DNA of 64,000 nt, taken from positions 186,001 to 250,000 of the forward strand of contig NZ_QMKK01000022.1 of the NCBI RefSeq assembly GCF_003287875.1, in the 5' to 3' direction. How positions within the stretch are numbered: the first letter of the stretch is position 1; every line of letters begins with the position of its first letter. The position numbers were made by a program, and so were the translations under genes. The notes under the pieces are model-generated. The model was not told the DNA's origin. It was given only the letters and a program-made list of their open reading frames with translations, and did no database searches. This stretch comes from Martinezella tropici. Lineage in GTDB: Bacteria > Pseudomonadota > Alphaproteobacteria > Rhizobiales > Rhizobiaceae. This document shows, one piece after another, positions 1 to 8,109 of this stretch.

Positions 1-820
1 ACTCGATGCAAGAGAAATGCGCGTCTTCCGGCTTCTCCTCGTCGAGGTTCGCCAGCATGTTTTCCCATTCTAGCACCTGGAAATGGTCGCAATGCGGGCA
101 CGGCACATAGGGATATTCCTGACTACCATCCTCGAAGTTCCGGGTGATCCTGCACCCGGGCATGACGAGTGGGGTCGATATCTTCAGGATCTTGGCGAAT
201 TCGTGAGCACGCGACCGGCTATCGGCCTGCGTCTCCGGATCGCCACCGGCATTGATTTCCCACTTCGACAGGTCGTCTTGAACCTGCCGCTTCATCGTCA
301 CCTGGGAAAGTGACGCCGGCGAATTGGCGCCGGAGATCTGGATCGCGCCTCGGCCGTCGATGCGCTCCTTGTAGAGGACGCTATCGAGACCATCCCGGTT
401 CTTCATCGGGAATAGCTTCGACAATGCCGTCGTGTTGCGCAGCATCGGCGCAAGCTTCATCTTCGACCAGCGCTGGGCGTTATTCTCTGTCGGGTGGACG
501 TAGAGAAAATCGCCTGGGTCCATTTCGATGGACCCACAGGTGAAGATGTTGGCGACGACCGTCTTGCCGATCTGCGCCGAGGCTCGGACCGAAACGATGC
601 GGCAAGGATCATCCGGCGAAAGCGCCCTCAGAACCTCGTCGAAATAAGGGAAGAGATCCCGATTGTAGGGCCCCGGAAACTGGCTCTCTCTCTCCGAGAA
701 AACGATGTTGTCCTCGGCCCAGGCGAGATAGTTGACCTCAGGTGGCGGCTCCAGGATCTCCGCCATGACGTCGTAACTGATACGCCTTGCGTTGGCGGTC
801 TCGACGATGACGGACGTCAT
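1..820 (-). CDS. Phage terminase large subunit, GpA-type (3' part cut by window edge)
   Basis: The frame is open from ATG at 820 to the left edge, giving 273 codons. It should encode the packaging motor and nuclease that cuts concatemers and pumps DNA into proheads. Visible are a Walker-A-like SAQIGKT near residue 83, a DDLSKWE segment followed by GGDPE that matches the Walker B region of GpA proteins, and a Cys pair in the context CPHCDHFQ near residue 252. The start follows the stop of the small terminase gene by one base, so the two are translationally coupled. The GpA type is normally a cos packager. The nuclease domain lies outside the window. Confidence 0.88.
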   Translation of the reverse strand, partial: MTSVIVETANARRISYDVMAEILEPPPEVNYLAWAEDNIVFSERESQFPGPYNRDLFPYFDEVLRALSPDDPCRIVSVRASAQIGKTVVANIFTCGSIEMDPGDFLYVHPTENNAQRWSKMKLAPMLRNTTALSKLFPMKNRDGLDSVLYKERIDGRGAIQISGANSPASLSQVTMKRQVQDDLSKWEINAGGDPETQADSRSRAHEFAKILKISTPLVMPGCRITRNFEDGSQEYPYVPCPHCDHFQVLEWENMLANLDEEKPEDAHFSCIE

Positions 821-821
821 A

Positions 822-1463
822 TCAGTTCAGGCTCTCGATATCGTCCGCCGCTAGCTCGGTTTCTACCGTCTCAGCAAGCTGAACGGCCTGCTTCCGCATA
901 TGTTCGGCCGCTTTCACGCGGACATCGCGAAACTTCCTGCGCAGGAGATGCAGGATATCGCGCTGCGGCAGCTTGTATTCGGCAGACATTTCCGAGGCGA
1001 AATCGGTCAATGCCCCTTCGAATACCTGCAACATCGTCACGGCAATCTTCGCGCGCTCTGCCCGTGACGCTTCCGCCTCAACCAGCTGCCCGCGCTGCTG
1101 CGCTTCCGCGATCGCGCCGTTTCGGTTGATGCGACGGAGTTGCTCAAGCTTGGCCTGCTTGATGTCGCTGTCGATGCTCGGAACCGGCGGCGGCAAGTCG
1201 GTTCCCGATCCGCGCGCCCCTGTCGGCCTTTCGAAGGGAAGATCCGGGTCGAGCCGTGTGTCGATCCCGTTCCCCATGCGCTGCGAAATATCGAGAGCGC
1301 CGCGCAGATCAGCCTTCGCGCGCTCGACATCGATTTTCGCATTGCGGCCGATCCCGACCAAAGCGGCCTGCGTGATCTTGCCCGCCGCGATGTACTGACT
1401 GACACGCCCCGGAGTAACTCCGATGATGGCGGCGAACTCACCTTTCGAAACCGCGCCTTCCAT
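822..1463 (-). CDS. Phage terminase small subunit (Nu1-like)
   Basis: The 213-residue product should recognise the packaging site and load the large terminase. An N-terminal helix-turn-helix of the Nu1 type is visible (residues about 8-30, core GVTPGRVSQYIAAGKI). A Pro-rich linker follows (about 70-95), then a helical, charged C-terminal half suited to oligomerisation and large-subunit contact. It ends one base before the large subunit starts. The ATG at 1463 is taken as start because it begins the HTH domain. Upstream lies a 430-base noncoding region with repeated CTAAA motifs that could be its binding site. Confidence 0.8.
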   Translation of the reverse strand: MEGAVSKGEFAAIIGVTPGRVSQYIAAGKITQAALVGIGRNAKIDVERAKADLRGALDISQRMGNGIDTRLDPDLPFERPTGARGSGTDLPPPVPSIDSDIKQAKLEQLRRINRNGAIAEAQQRGQLVEAEASRAERAKIAVTMLQVFEGALTDFASEMSAEYKLPQRDILHLLRRKFRDVRVKAAEHMRKQAVQLAETVETELAADDIESLN

Positions 1464-1470
1464 CTCGATC

Positions 1471-1527
1471 TTTACCGCGTTCTTTAGCTCTTTAGCCGTT
1501 CTTTAGAAGTTTAGGCTTCGATTTTAG
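1471..1527 (-). repeat. CTAAA iterons just upstream of terS (cosB-like candidate)
   Basis: On the minus strand CTAAA occurs five times (plus-strand TTTAG at 1483, 1491, 1502, 1510 and 1523), with a sixth variant GTAAA at 1471. Two copies sit in the longer repeat CTAAAGAACG. Steps are 12, 8, 11, 8 and 13 bases. In lambda, binding repeats for the small terminase lie between the nicking site and the small terminase gene, the same relative position as here. The role as terminase binding repeats is inferred from position only. Confidence 0.4.
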
Positions 1528-1537
1528 TGTCAGACTG

Positions 1538-1626
1538 GGCACCCCGCGGGGTCCTCCGGGCCCGCAGGCGGGCAAAACGGGGGTACGGTCCCTTGCCCCA
1601 GGGGGTGGGGTGGGGGTCGGCCGGGG
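1538..1626. other. Extremely GC-rich noncoding block (cosN candidate)
   Basis: Noncoding stretch between the NusG-like gene and terS, dominated by G/C runs. It contains the perfect palindrome CCCCGCGGGG at 1542-1551 and further short dyads such as CGGGCCCG. No plausible codon structure is seen on either strand. Given a GpA-type terminase and the adjacent iterons, this is the best place in the window for a cohesive-end nicking site; that is inference. The rest of 1464-1896 holds no gene that I can support. Confidence 0.3.
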
Positions 1627-1647
1627 CGTGAAACATCGTGTTTCACG
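1627..1647. repeat. Perfect 9-bp inverted repeat made of everted parS-like half sites
   Basis: Arms CGTGAAACA (1627-1635) and TGTTTCACG (1639-1647) enclose a 3-base loop. Each arm equals a half of the ParB parS consensus, but the order is everted relative to parS. It is in the noncoding leader between the NusG-like gene and terS, with no T-tract, so it is not a standard terminator. It could be a protein-binding dyad or a DNA/RNA hairpin used by the antiterminator. Confidence 0.5.
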
Positions 1648-1896
1648 GGGCTGGCGCCCTCACCTTTGCGGCCCATGCCCGAGCTGCTGGCAAAGGAAAA
1701 GGCGACCCGAGGGCCGCCTGTCATCTGGAACTTATAGCTATCGCACTGACCCTGACTCGGTCGCCTCATCGGGCGGCATTCAGGGCTGGGGCCGGGTGCA
1801 TGTTCCCTGAGGCGCTTCCGCCTGCTCTGCCCGTCGTCGCTACGATCGGGGATCGGAGGGTTGCGTTATCCGGCTCGTCCAATGTAGAAATGACTC

Positions 1897-2589
1897 TCAC
1901 AGCTTTTTCAGAAATGCAAGAGGCATGCTGTCGATCGGGAACTGACGACCATCCACCGTAATCAGCACGCTCGCCCTCGCCTGGCGTGACCACTTGACCG
2001 ACACCACGACGCACTCAAATCCAGCAAACGGACCTACCTCGATCAACGCCCTATCTCCGTCCGTCATCGTCTTGTCGGTCGCTATTCTCGGAATTTCACA
2101 TTCGACCGTAAGTGCCTTGAATGCTTCAACAATCTCATCTCGGACAACGTGGTAACCGGTGTCACCACCGACAATATCCATGACGGATTTCTGACGCTTC
2201 AGCCCCACGAATGCATCCGCCGATGGAACGCAGCGGACCAAAATATAGGATGCAAACAACGGGGACTCGCCTTCGATTTTCTCCCCGCGCCAGACCCGCA
2301 CCCATTTCTCGCGCGGCGCGCACACCTCAACAGACGCATCGGATAAAACTTTTTCCACAGCGAATTCGCGACCCGTTTCGACCCTTAGGCAATACCAACG
2401 TGCCGCTTTCGGCTTCGATTCGATGATTTTCGTCGATGCAGCATGGAGCTGATTCGCTATGATCCGCTTGTTCCGTGCGACCCGCTCCTGCCGGCCATAG
2501 GCGCGATCACGCTCTTCGCGTGAAAGCTCAGCCTCGATCATCGGCCTGAAATTGATCTTCTTACCGGTGATCCTACGCTGCATGGTCAT
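1897..2589 (-). CDS. Phage NusG-family antitermination factor
   Basis: NusG/RfaH-like protein of about 230 residues. It has an N-terminal basic extension (about 1-60), an NGN domain beginning near WYCLRVETGREFAVEKVL and running through SPLFASYILVRC, and a C-terminal KOW-like segment (GPFAGFECVVVSVKW). NusG paralogues bind the RNA polymerase clamp and suppress pausing or termination. ATG at 2589 is chosen because AAGGAG lies nine bases upstream; ATG 2583 is an alternative. It overlaps the upstream replication gene and lies immediately before a noncoding region followed by the terminase genes, the place occupied by Q in lambda. That suggests control of late transcription (inference). Confidence 0.78.
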   Translation of the reverse strand: MTMQRRITGKKINFRPMIEAELSREERDRAYGRQERVARNKRIIANQLHAASTKIIESKPKAARWYCLRVETGREFAVEKVLSDASVEVCAPREKWVRVWRGEKIEGESPLFASYILVRCVPSADAFVGLKRQKSVMDIVGGDTGYHVVRDEIVEAFKALTVECEIPRIATDKTMTDGDRALIEVGPFAGFECVVVSVKWSRQARASVLITVDGRQFPIDSMPLAFLKKL

Positions 2590-3910
2590 CGCTCCGCTCC
2601 TTGCTGACCGTCTCCTGGACGGCAATTTCGAAATCTGAAAGTTTGTCAGGGCCGCCCTTGGGGAAGAACACGACCTTCATCACGGCGGGCGTCGGCACAA
2701 ACGGCCAACCCTGCTCTTCGTGATATCTACGCCAGCGCTCCCACATGTCGGAGCCAACCGGCACCGCCTCGCATAGATCCTTCACGCGCTCGAAGATCGG
2801 ATCAACGGTGACATAGTTGCGATCCTTGGCGGCAGCATGCAGCCGCATAACTTCGGGAAAGCCTTCATCGACCTTTCGACGCTCCCACTCCCGCGCCTCA
2901 AAGTCATCGGGGAAAAGCAGCTCACCCGCCTGGTCAAGCATGAGCCCGAGTTTCTGCCGATAATTCAGAGCCGAGGTGGAAGACGCTCTGGTATAGACCT
3001 CATAGGAGGCCCGGACCTTTTCCCGGAGATCGTCAGGAAGCTCGAAGTAAACCGGACCTTGAACCAAGGCCCAAGCCCGGGCTGCCGCGAACGCTGGCCC
3101 AAACACCGGCACAGCCACCTTGCCGCCCGAGACCGCCGGCGCGCCGCCGGCCACCGGCCGTACTGCCACCTTGTCGGCCTCGGTCAACATCTCCCAGACC
3201 TTGTCGCGGAAGTAGTTCGCCACAGGCATAGGCCGCGTCACACGATCACGCTTGCACTTCGCCAGGAAAGCATCCCGCCATTCGCAAGCCGCACGCTGAT
3301 CATCCGCGGACAACTGTGCAAACTGCTTGGCGATATGGGCGATCGTCGATGTCGCCCATTTCGGCCACTCGCCTTCCCGGTAGCCATCGCCAGTGCAGAA
3401 TTTTTGAACCCGCTTGGTCAGCTCTGCATTGATGATCGAACCTGAATGATCGCGATCGCGCGCCTCTCTCTCCCTTACGGGTTCATTTACTGGTTCCCTT
3501 ACAGGGTTACTGTCCAGATTCTGGACTCGGCTTTCGCCATTTTCTGGACTCGGCTCGGCGGCATTTTCGGACACGGCGTCATCGCTCCCGTGTCCAGAAT
3601 CTGGACACGGCTTTTCCGGCGTTTTGGCAACAAAATCAGCTTCGAACGGAAACCGGTAGCGCGTACGTTCCTGCCGAAACGATCCTTTCTCACGGCGCTG
3701 TTCCCGCGCAATCAGGCCCCGCGTTTCGAGTTCGTCTAGGTACACATTGAGAGCGGAGCGAGAGACCTCACAATCGGCCGCAAGCGTCTCCTGTGATGGA
3801 AAGCACCCGTTATCAGGATGGAACCGGTCGCACAGCTGCCAAAGCACGACCTTGAGCGCCGGCTTGATGCCCCGCTGTTTGGAAGCCCAGTTGGTCGCGT
3901 CGTGGCTCAA
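2573..3910 (-). CDS. Phage replication-type protein with N-terminal helix-turn-helix
   Basis: The N-terminal region resembles winged-helix domains of phage replication initiators (ALKVVLWQLCDRFHPDNGCF then SQETLAADCEVSRSALNVYL). A Pro/Asp/Glu-rich linker follows (about 110-160), then a long alpha-rich C-terminal half with DUF-like character. A role at the phage origin is inferred from the family look. I choose TTG at 3910, preceded by GGGAGGG at about six bases and starting LSHDATNW, over ATG at 3937, which has no visible ribosome site. The 3' end overlaps the NusG-like gene by 17 bases. No helicase motif is visible, so it would be a loader or initiator. Confidence 0.6.
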   Translation of the reverse strand: MSHDATNWASKQRGIKPALKVVLWQLCDRFHPDNGCFPSQETLAADCEVSRSALNVYLDELETRGLIAREQRREKGSFRQERTRYRFPFEADFVAKTPEKPCPDSGHGSDDAVSENAAEPSPENGESRVQNLDSNPVREPVNEPVREREARDRDHSGSIINAELTKRVQKFCTGDGYREGEWPKWATSTIAHIAKQFAQLSADDQRAACEWRDAFLAKCKRDRVTRPMPVANYFRDKVWEMLTEADKVAVRPVAGGAPAVSGGKVAVPVFGPAFAAARAWALVQGPVYFELPDDLREKVRASYEVYTRASSTSALNYRQKLGLMLDQAGELLFPDDFEAREWERRKVDEGFPEVMRLHAAAKDRNYVTVDPIFERVKDLCEAVPVGSDMWERWRRYHEEQGWPFVPTPAVMKVVFFPKGGPDKLSDFEIAVQETVSKERSDDHAA

Positions 3911-3975
3911 AGCACCCTCCCGGGCGAGGAAGCGCAATCATAAAGTTCTGGCTGACTGCGGCTTGATAGCGAGTG

Positions 3976-3988
3976 TAAGCGTCGCTTA
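3976..3988. promoter_or_regulatory. Palindrome TAAGCG-T-CGCTTA between divergent genes
   Basis: A perfect 6-bp dyad with one central base sits in the 120-bp divergent spacer between the leftward replication gene and the rightward DUF6161-like gene. Its size and place suit an operator controlling one or both promoters. No clear -35/-10 pair could be assigned. Confidence 0.35.
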
Positions 3989-4032
3989 AACAATGAACTG
4001 CATAGTTGCAGAACCCCAAACCGAGGAAGACG

Positions 4033-5298
4033 ATGGATCGCGCGACCTACAATTTTCTGCAGACAATTTTTCAGGCCGATCCGTTGGACACGCCAGACAG
4101 CTCGCCAGAGGCTGAAAAGGATACATGGGTCCAACTGATGGCGGGTGAAATCAACGCATTTAGACAGGAAGGCCCTTATGGGCCGATCATCCCAGTACTC
4201 GAAACGATGATGAGAGATTTTGAGTATCGAACGCTTGCGCCGACCATGGCCGCCGCATTCGAGATGATCCGCCCGATAGACCAGAGAAAGGTGGCAGCCT
4301 TTCTTACCCAACTTCGGGACATGCAGAAGACACCCGATATGTTGTGCGCGATCGCTGCTCAGTGGATGTTTGAATTCCGTTACCTCTTTGCCATGCACAT
4401 GCCGATGAGACCGCAGAACCAAACACTGAAGATCGATCCCTCGATAGAAATGGCAATCGGGGCCGAGATCGCCAGTTACGCGAGCTGGCGCAATCTCGAA
4501 GTAGAACATGAGGAGGGACAGGACCGACTGTCCGACCTCGCCGGCAAATTCGCTGTGCAGTTCAACGAGCAACTCTTGAATGCTGAAAAAACGATCAATC
4601 GCTTCAATGAAAATATCATCCAGCTTCAAGAGCGTGACGCCGAACTCAGGCAGAGAAATGAGGATTTTGATAAAACCTATGCGCAGCAGACGAAAAATAT
4701 CGAAGCAGCGGACATGCTCTTGTCGGCTCTCGAAAAGCGGGTGAGCAATACTGAGGCAAACTATACGACCTTCTCCGCAGCCATTGAGCGGAAATACGCC
4801 ATAAGCGCGACGCGCGACTATTGGAGCAAGCAAGCTAAGAAGACCGGAGAGGCCTTCTGGTACTCTGTTTTCATACTCGCGGTTTTGCTCGTCGCGGTTC
4901 CCATTGCACTCATAAGCCGACACACAGAAGTACTCGGCGCGCTGCAGGACGTCCTGATAACTCCCATCGATAATCTCAAGCCTGATGCCACGCTGGCCCA
5001 AATTTCTCTGGCCAGTATCAATCGATTGATTTTGATTATTCTTCCTGTAGCTCTTCTTATCTGGTTCGTTCGCCTGTTGGTGCGCTTTGCAACTAGATCG
5101 CTTGCTCTCATGGATGACGCGCAACTCCGTCAAGCAATGATGGACACCTTCCTTCGCCTCGACGTCGACAGCAACCTCAGCCAAGACGAACGCAATGTCA
5201 TGCTGAATGCACTGTATCGGCCAGGCCCGGGCCAGTCTCCCGACGTTCCCGATTTTCCGAACGTAATTGAGCTGATCAACAAGATCGGACCAAGGTGA
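4033..5298 (+). CDS. DUF6161-like coiled-coil membrane protein (moron candidate)
   Basis: The 421-residue product starts at ATG 4033, preceded by GAGGAA. An N-terminal soluble part of about 160 residues is followed by a long heptad-rich helix (about 170-260). Two hydrophobic segments come next (about 275-297, core VFILAVLLVAVPIALI, and about 328-350, core LILIILPVALLIWFV), then a cytosolic tail with DTFLRL and ERNVMLNALYRPGPG. The tail and topology resemble DUF6161 proteins, whose function I do not know. It is transcribed against the neighbouring lytic genes and looks less GC-rich and less biased in codon use, as expected for an independently acquired cargo gene. A role in superinfection exclusion or defence is speculation. 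Confidence 0.55.
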   Translation: MDRATYNFLQTIFQADPLDTPDSSPEAEKDTWVQLMAGEINAFRQEGPYGPIIPVLETMMRDFEYRTLAPTMAAAFEMIRPIDQRKVAAFLTQLRDMQKTPDMLCAIAAQWMFEFRYLFAMHMPMRPQNQTLKIDPSIEMAIGAEIASYASWRNLEVEHEEGQDRLSDLAGKFAVQFNEQLLNAEKTINRFNENIIQLQERDAELRQRNEDFDKTYAQQTKNIEAADMLLSALEKRVSNTEANYTTFSAAIERKYAISATRDYWSKQAKKTGEAFWYSVFILAVLLVAVPIALISRHTEVLGALQDVLITPIDNLKPDATLAQISLASINRLILIILPVALLIWFVRLLVRFATRSLALMDDAQLRQAMMDTFLRLDVDSNLSQDERNVMLNALYRPGPGQSPDVPDFPNVIELINKIGPR

Positions 5299-5361
5299 CG
5301 GGTCGCGATCGCCGGAACGAAAGGAGTCGCTTATCGTTTTCCCGGAAGGAGGATAAGCGCC

Positions 5362-5604
5362 ATGCATGTTCACAGCTGGAAACCCGCCGTCGAGATTGAG
5401 ATCGGTCTCGGCAAATACCGCCACATCGCCACTGTCGAGGACGCCGCGCGTCAGCTCTTGGGAGATTGGCCGAGCAGTGGCAAAGCCTTCGTGCGCGCCC
5501 AACAGGCCTGCCTGGACGCGATCGAGGAGAAGGCATCGACCGACAGGGCTCGAAAAGCCTTTATCGACGCCTGCCGTGAAGCCGATATCTTTGTGCGGAA
5601 CTGA
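5362..5604 (+). CDS. DUF982 domain protein
   Basis: The 80-residue protein matches the pattern of the small DUF982 family that is abundant in rhizobia: W-K-P-A-V at the start, a G-x-G-x-x-R turn (GLGKYRHI), a WP motif followed by a small-residue helix, a conserved Cys near residue 50 and AR-x-AF near 63. Function is unknown. A strong ribosome site GGAAGGAGG precedes the ATG. It follows the DUF6161-like gene on the same strand after 63 bases and converges on the C5-methyltransferase with only two bases between stop codons and no visible terminator. Confidence 0.75.
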   Translation: MHVHSWKPAVEIEIGLGKYRHIATVEDAARQLLGDWPSSGKAFVRAQQACLDAIEEKASTDRARKAFIDACREADIFVRN

Positions 5605-5606
5605 AT

Positions 5607-7817
5607 TCACGCTGCCATCCTTTCGACGCGGCAGTGATCCGCGTTGACAGCGACCAGCGCCGCGGCAATTACAGGGGAAACGGAGTTTCCGACGCAGCTG
5701 ACCTGGATCGATTTCGGAAACGAACGCCATTGCGGCACTCCGCCTTCCAACGGCACGACCCAGGCGCCGTCGATCGCATACTGCGGCGGAAATCCCTGCG
5801 CGTTGAACAGCTCGCGCGGCGTCAGCATCCGCATACCGATATCGACAACCACGAAGGTTTCGCCGGCGATCTCAATCGTGACAAACTCCCGATCATCCCA
5901 GAAGCCATGTTCACGAAGGAAATCAGCAACCTGGCGCGCCCGGGCAGCCTGATCTTCCGTGAAAGGAGGCGCGCCGATCGAGGCCTCGACGTGGCCGTGC
6001 CGATCCTTCGTCGTGATTGTCCGACAAGGCTGATCTTCCTCGCCACCATCACCAGTTCCGTAATAGGCTTGGAGGTAGGGTGCGACCAGCAGGGACTTGC
6101 CGCCGCCATCCGCCGTCGTAGTGGCGAGCGGCTTTTCTACGTCATGGCCGGTCGATGTCCCGAACTGACGCGCAATGAACGCTGTTATCGGACTTTGAGT
6201 TGAGCCACGGGCTACTATCGTGGAAAGCGGTTCCCGCGCATCATGCCCCGGCTCAAGATAGTTGTGTTGCGCGAGAAACGCCGTCGCAACGCAGACATCA
6301 GCTTTCGCAGTGATCGTGGCTGTCGGCTCGTCCGCGCCCCTCGGTCTGCTCTGCCCGGCGCGGCCACCGCAGCCGACAAGGGTCGGTACGATGACCGAAT
6401 TCTGATCCTTGCTGCTCGCTGTGATCGTATGGTGCGGCTGCTCGACGCTGCGAATGGAGCCGCCCTGCTGGGCCGCCGTCAGGACCGGCGCGACAATGGT
6501 CAGTCCCGCGCCACCTGCCGTGATCGTATGTGTCGGCTCGTCGGCTCCGTTGAACGGCTTTCCGGAATTGCGCATCGTCATCAGGTGCGGCGCGACGACG
6601 CCAAGCGGTGCAGCACCTCCCGGGCGCTTGATGTACCCATTCGCCGTGATGGTCGATAATGGGTCGCGCAGATCCTGCCCGGTAGCTCCTGTGTTGAAGC
6701 GAATAACGGAAGGGGCGATGATCGCATGACGATTTTCGCAGGTGACCGTCGCAAGCGGATCATCGATTTCGCTCGTGCGCTCACTGCGATTGCCAGAATG
6801 GCTATAATAAGAGGCTAAATGGGGAGAGACCACTCCGAACGACCCTGCCGTCATGATCGTGTTCAGCGGAGCGTCGATATCGTTCACGCCATTGCGCTTG
6901 TAGGCGCTGGTCATATCTGTGCGAACGATGAACGGCCGCTCCGCATCCAGCACATAGCGCTTCATGCCTCGTGCGACGCGGGCCATGGTATTGTCGGCGA
7001 GTGGCCGCACGGCCTTCAGGCCATGCTTGGCCATGATGTCCGCACTCGAATCGAAGATCGAAGGACATGGCAACGACCAGTCGATGATTTCCGCCGCGGT
7101 GCGCCACGGCAGTTTCTTGCCGGCGATGACGTCGGCATCATCTGGCGCGCCATGGGTCGCAGCCGGCCAGACGATCGGCTGACCATCGAAGCGGATGATG
7201 ATGAAGAGCCGCTTGCGGATGGTTGGAGCACCAAAATCGCAGGCCCGCAGTTCGCGGTACTCGATCTTGCCACCCAGACGGCGGATTGCCTTGCACCATT
7301 TACGGAAGGTCTTACCCTTCTGCTCAGGGTCCGGCATCAGCCCGCGCTCGGTCTCGATCAGCGGCCCGTAATCCTTGAACTCCTCGACATTCTCGATGAT
7401 GACGACATCGACCTTGCCGCCGCTCTTCTGAATTCGCTCGATCCAGCCCGGAATGATCCAGCAGAGATCGCGGATATTACGCTCGACCGGCTTGCCGCCC
7501 TTTGCTTTCGAGAAATGCTTGCAATCCGGCGAGAACCAGGCCAGCCCGATATGGCGCCCGCGCATATAGTTCAAGGGATCGACCTTGTAGACGTTTTCCG
7601 AAAGGTGCAGCGTTTGAGGATGGTTCGCAGCGTGCAAGGCCAGCGCCTCGGCATTGTGGTTGATCGCGATATCAGGCGAGCGTCCGAGCGCCATCTCGAT
7701 CCCGGTCGATGCTCCGCCGCCCCCGGCGAAGCTATCGACGATCATCGGCGGCAGATGGCTGTATTTGTTGCGAAGATCGGTCGTGCTCGCGTCGCCGAAA
7801 AGCGTCTCGATATACAT
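5607..7817 (-). CDS. DNA (cytosine-5) methyltransferase with nine tandem P-x-x-T modules
   Basis: The 736-residue enzyme should transfer methyl from SAM to cytosine C5. Motif I is DSFAGGGGASTG (28-39). The catalytic motif is SPDC with Cys99, instead of the usual PPCQ. Motif VI ENV is at 142-144, motif VIII has RKRLF near 201, motif IX RELFNAQGFP and motif X GNSVSP lie near the C terminus. Between VIII and IX nine repeats of 32-42 residues each carry P-x-x-T at 317, 354, 386, 428, 461, 498, 530, 563 and 597, mostly inside [DE]-x-P-x-x-T-I-T-A followed by a V-x-P/A-P strand. This occupies the target-recognition position. ATG 7817 is preferred because the conserved protein starts there; it begins one base after the upstream gene ends. 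Confidence 0.9.
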   Translation of the reverse strand: MYIETLFGDASTTDLRNKYSHLPPMIVDSFAGGGGASTGIEMALGRSPDIAINHNAEALALHAANHPQTLHLSENVYKVDPLNYMRGRHIGLAWFSPDCKHFSKAKGGKPVERNIRDLCWIIPGWIERIQKSGGKVDVVIIENVEEFKDYGPLIETERGLMPDPEQKGKTFRKWCKAIRRLGGKIEYRELRACDFGAPTIRKRLFIIIRFDGQPIVWPAATHGAPDDADVIAGKKLPWRTAAEIIDWSLPCPSIFDSSADIMAKHGLKAVRPLADNTMARVARGMKRYVLDAERPFIVRTDMTSAYKRNGVNDIDAPLNTIMTAGSFGVVSPHLASYYSHSGNRSERTSEIDDPLATVTCENRHAIIAPSVIRFNTGATGQDLRDPLSTITANGYIKRPGGAAPLGVVAPHLMTMRNSGKPFNGADEPTHTITAGGAGLTIVAPVLTAAQQGGSIRSVEQPHHTITASSKDQNSVIVPTLVGCGGRAGQSRPRGADEPTATITAKADVCVATAFLAQHNYLEPGHDAREPLSTIVARGSTQSPITAFIARQFGTSTGHDVEKPLATTTADGGGKSLLVAPYLQAYYGTGDGGEEDQPCRTITTKDRHGHVEASIGAPPFTEDQAARARQVADFLREHGFWDDREFVTIEIAGETFVVVDIGMRMLTPRELFNAQGFPPQYAIDGAWVVPLEGGVPQWRSFPKSIQVSCVGNSVSPVIAAALVAVNADHCRVERMAA

Positions 7818-7818
7818 C

Positions 7819-8109
7819 CTAGGATGCCCCCTCTTGTCTTGCGGAAATCTTGAGATCGGTCTCGGCCATGTGAACGGCCGTTCGAATGGCGATGGCGACA
7901 GAGCCATCTGCCATGCGGGTGCGCATCTGTTCAGCGAGCTTGGCCTCGACATAGGCGACGCCTGCAGGGTGATGGCGCTCCTGCAGGATACGGCGCAGCG
8001 TCATATGCTCGCGATGGAAGACGTAAGGCGGGGCACGCAGCAGCCAGTCGACCCGCTCGGCGTTCGTGGCGCAATCGGCAAGCTCTTCGAGGATCGGCAA
8101 ATCGGTCAT
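7819..8109 (-). CDS. Hypothetical phage protein, 96 aa
   Basis: Charged, mostly helical small protein (MTDLPILEELADC at the start, later VFHREHMTLRRILQERHHPA). No recognised domain. ATG 8109 overlaps the upstream stop by four bases (ATGA), the coupling seen throughout this operon, and the stop lies one base before the methyltransferase start. Unknown function; an accessory role to the methyltransferase is possible but unsupported. Confidence 0.6.
   Translation of the reverse strand: MTDLPILEELADCATNAERVDWLLRAPPYVFHREHMTLRRILQERHHPAGVAYVEAKLAEQMRTRMADGSVAIAIRTAVHMAETDLKISARQEGAS

Noticed and set aside
1627-1647. Canonical parS site
   Set aside because: Half sites are in everted order with a 3-base gap; ParB normally needs the abutting order.
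1530-1810. Possible small genes on either strand in the leader before terS
   Set aside because: G/C runs and Pro/Gly-rich translations without a ribosome site; more consistent with a noncoding structural region.
3907-5730. Long antisense frame of about 600 codons opposite the DUF6161-like and DUF982 genes
   Set aside because: It lacks domain features and a ribosome site, whereas the sense genes have both and a membrane/coiled-coil architecture; a chance open frame.
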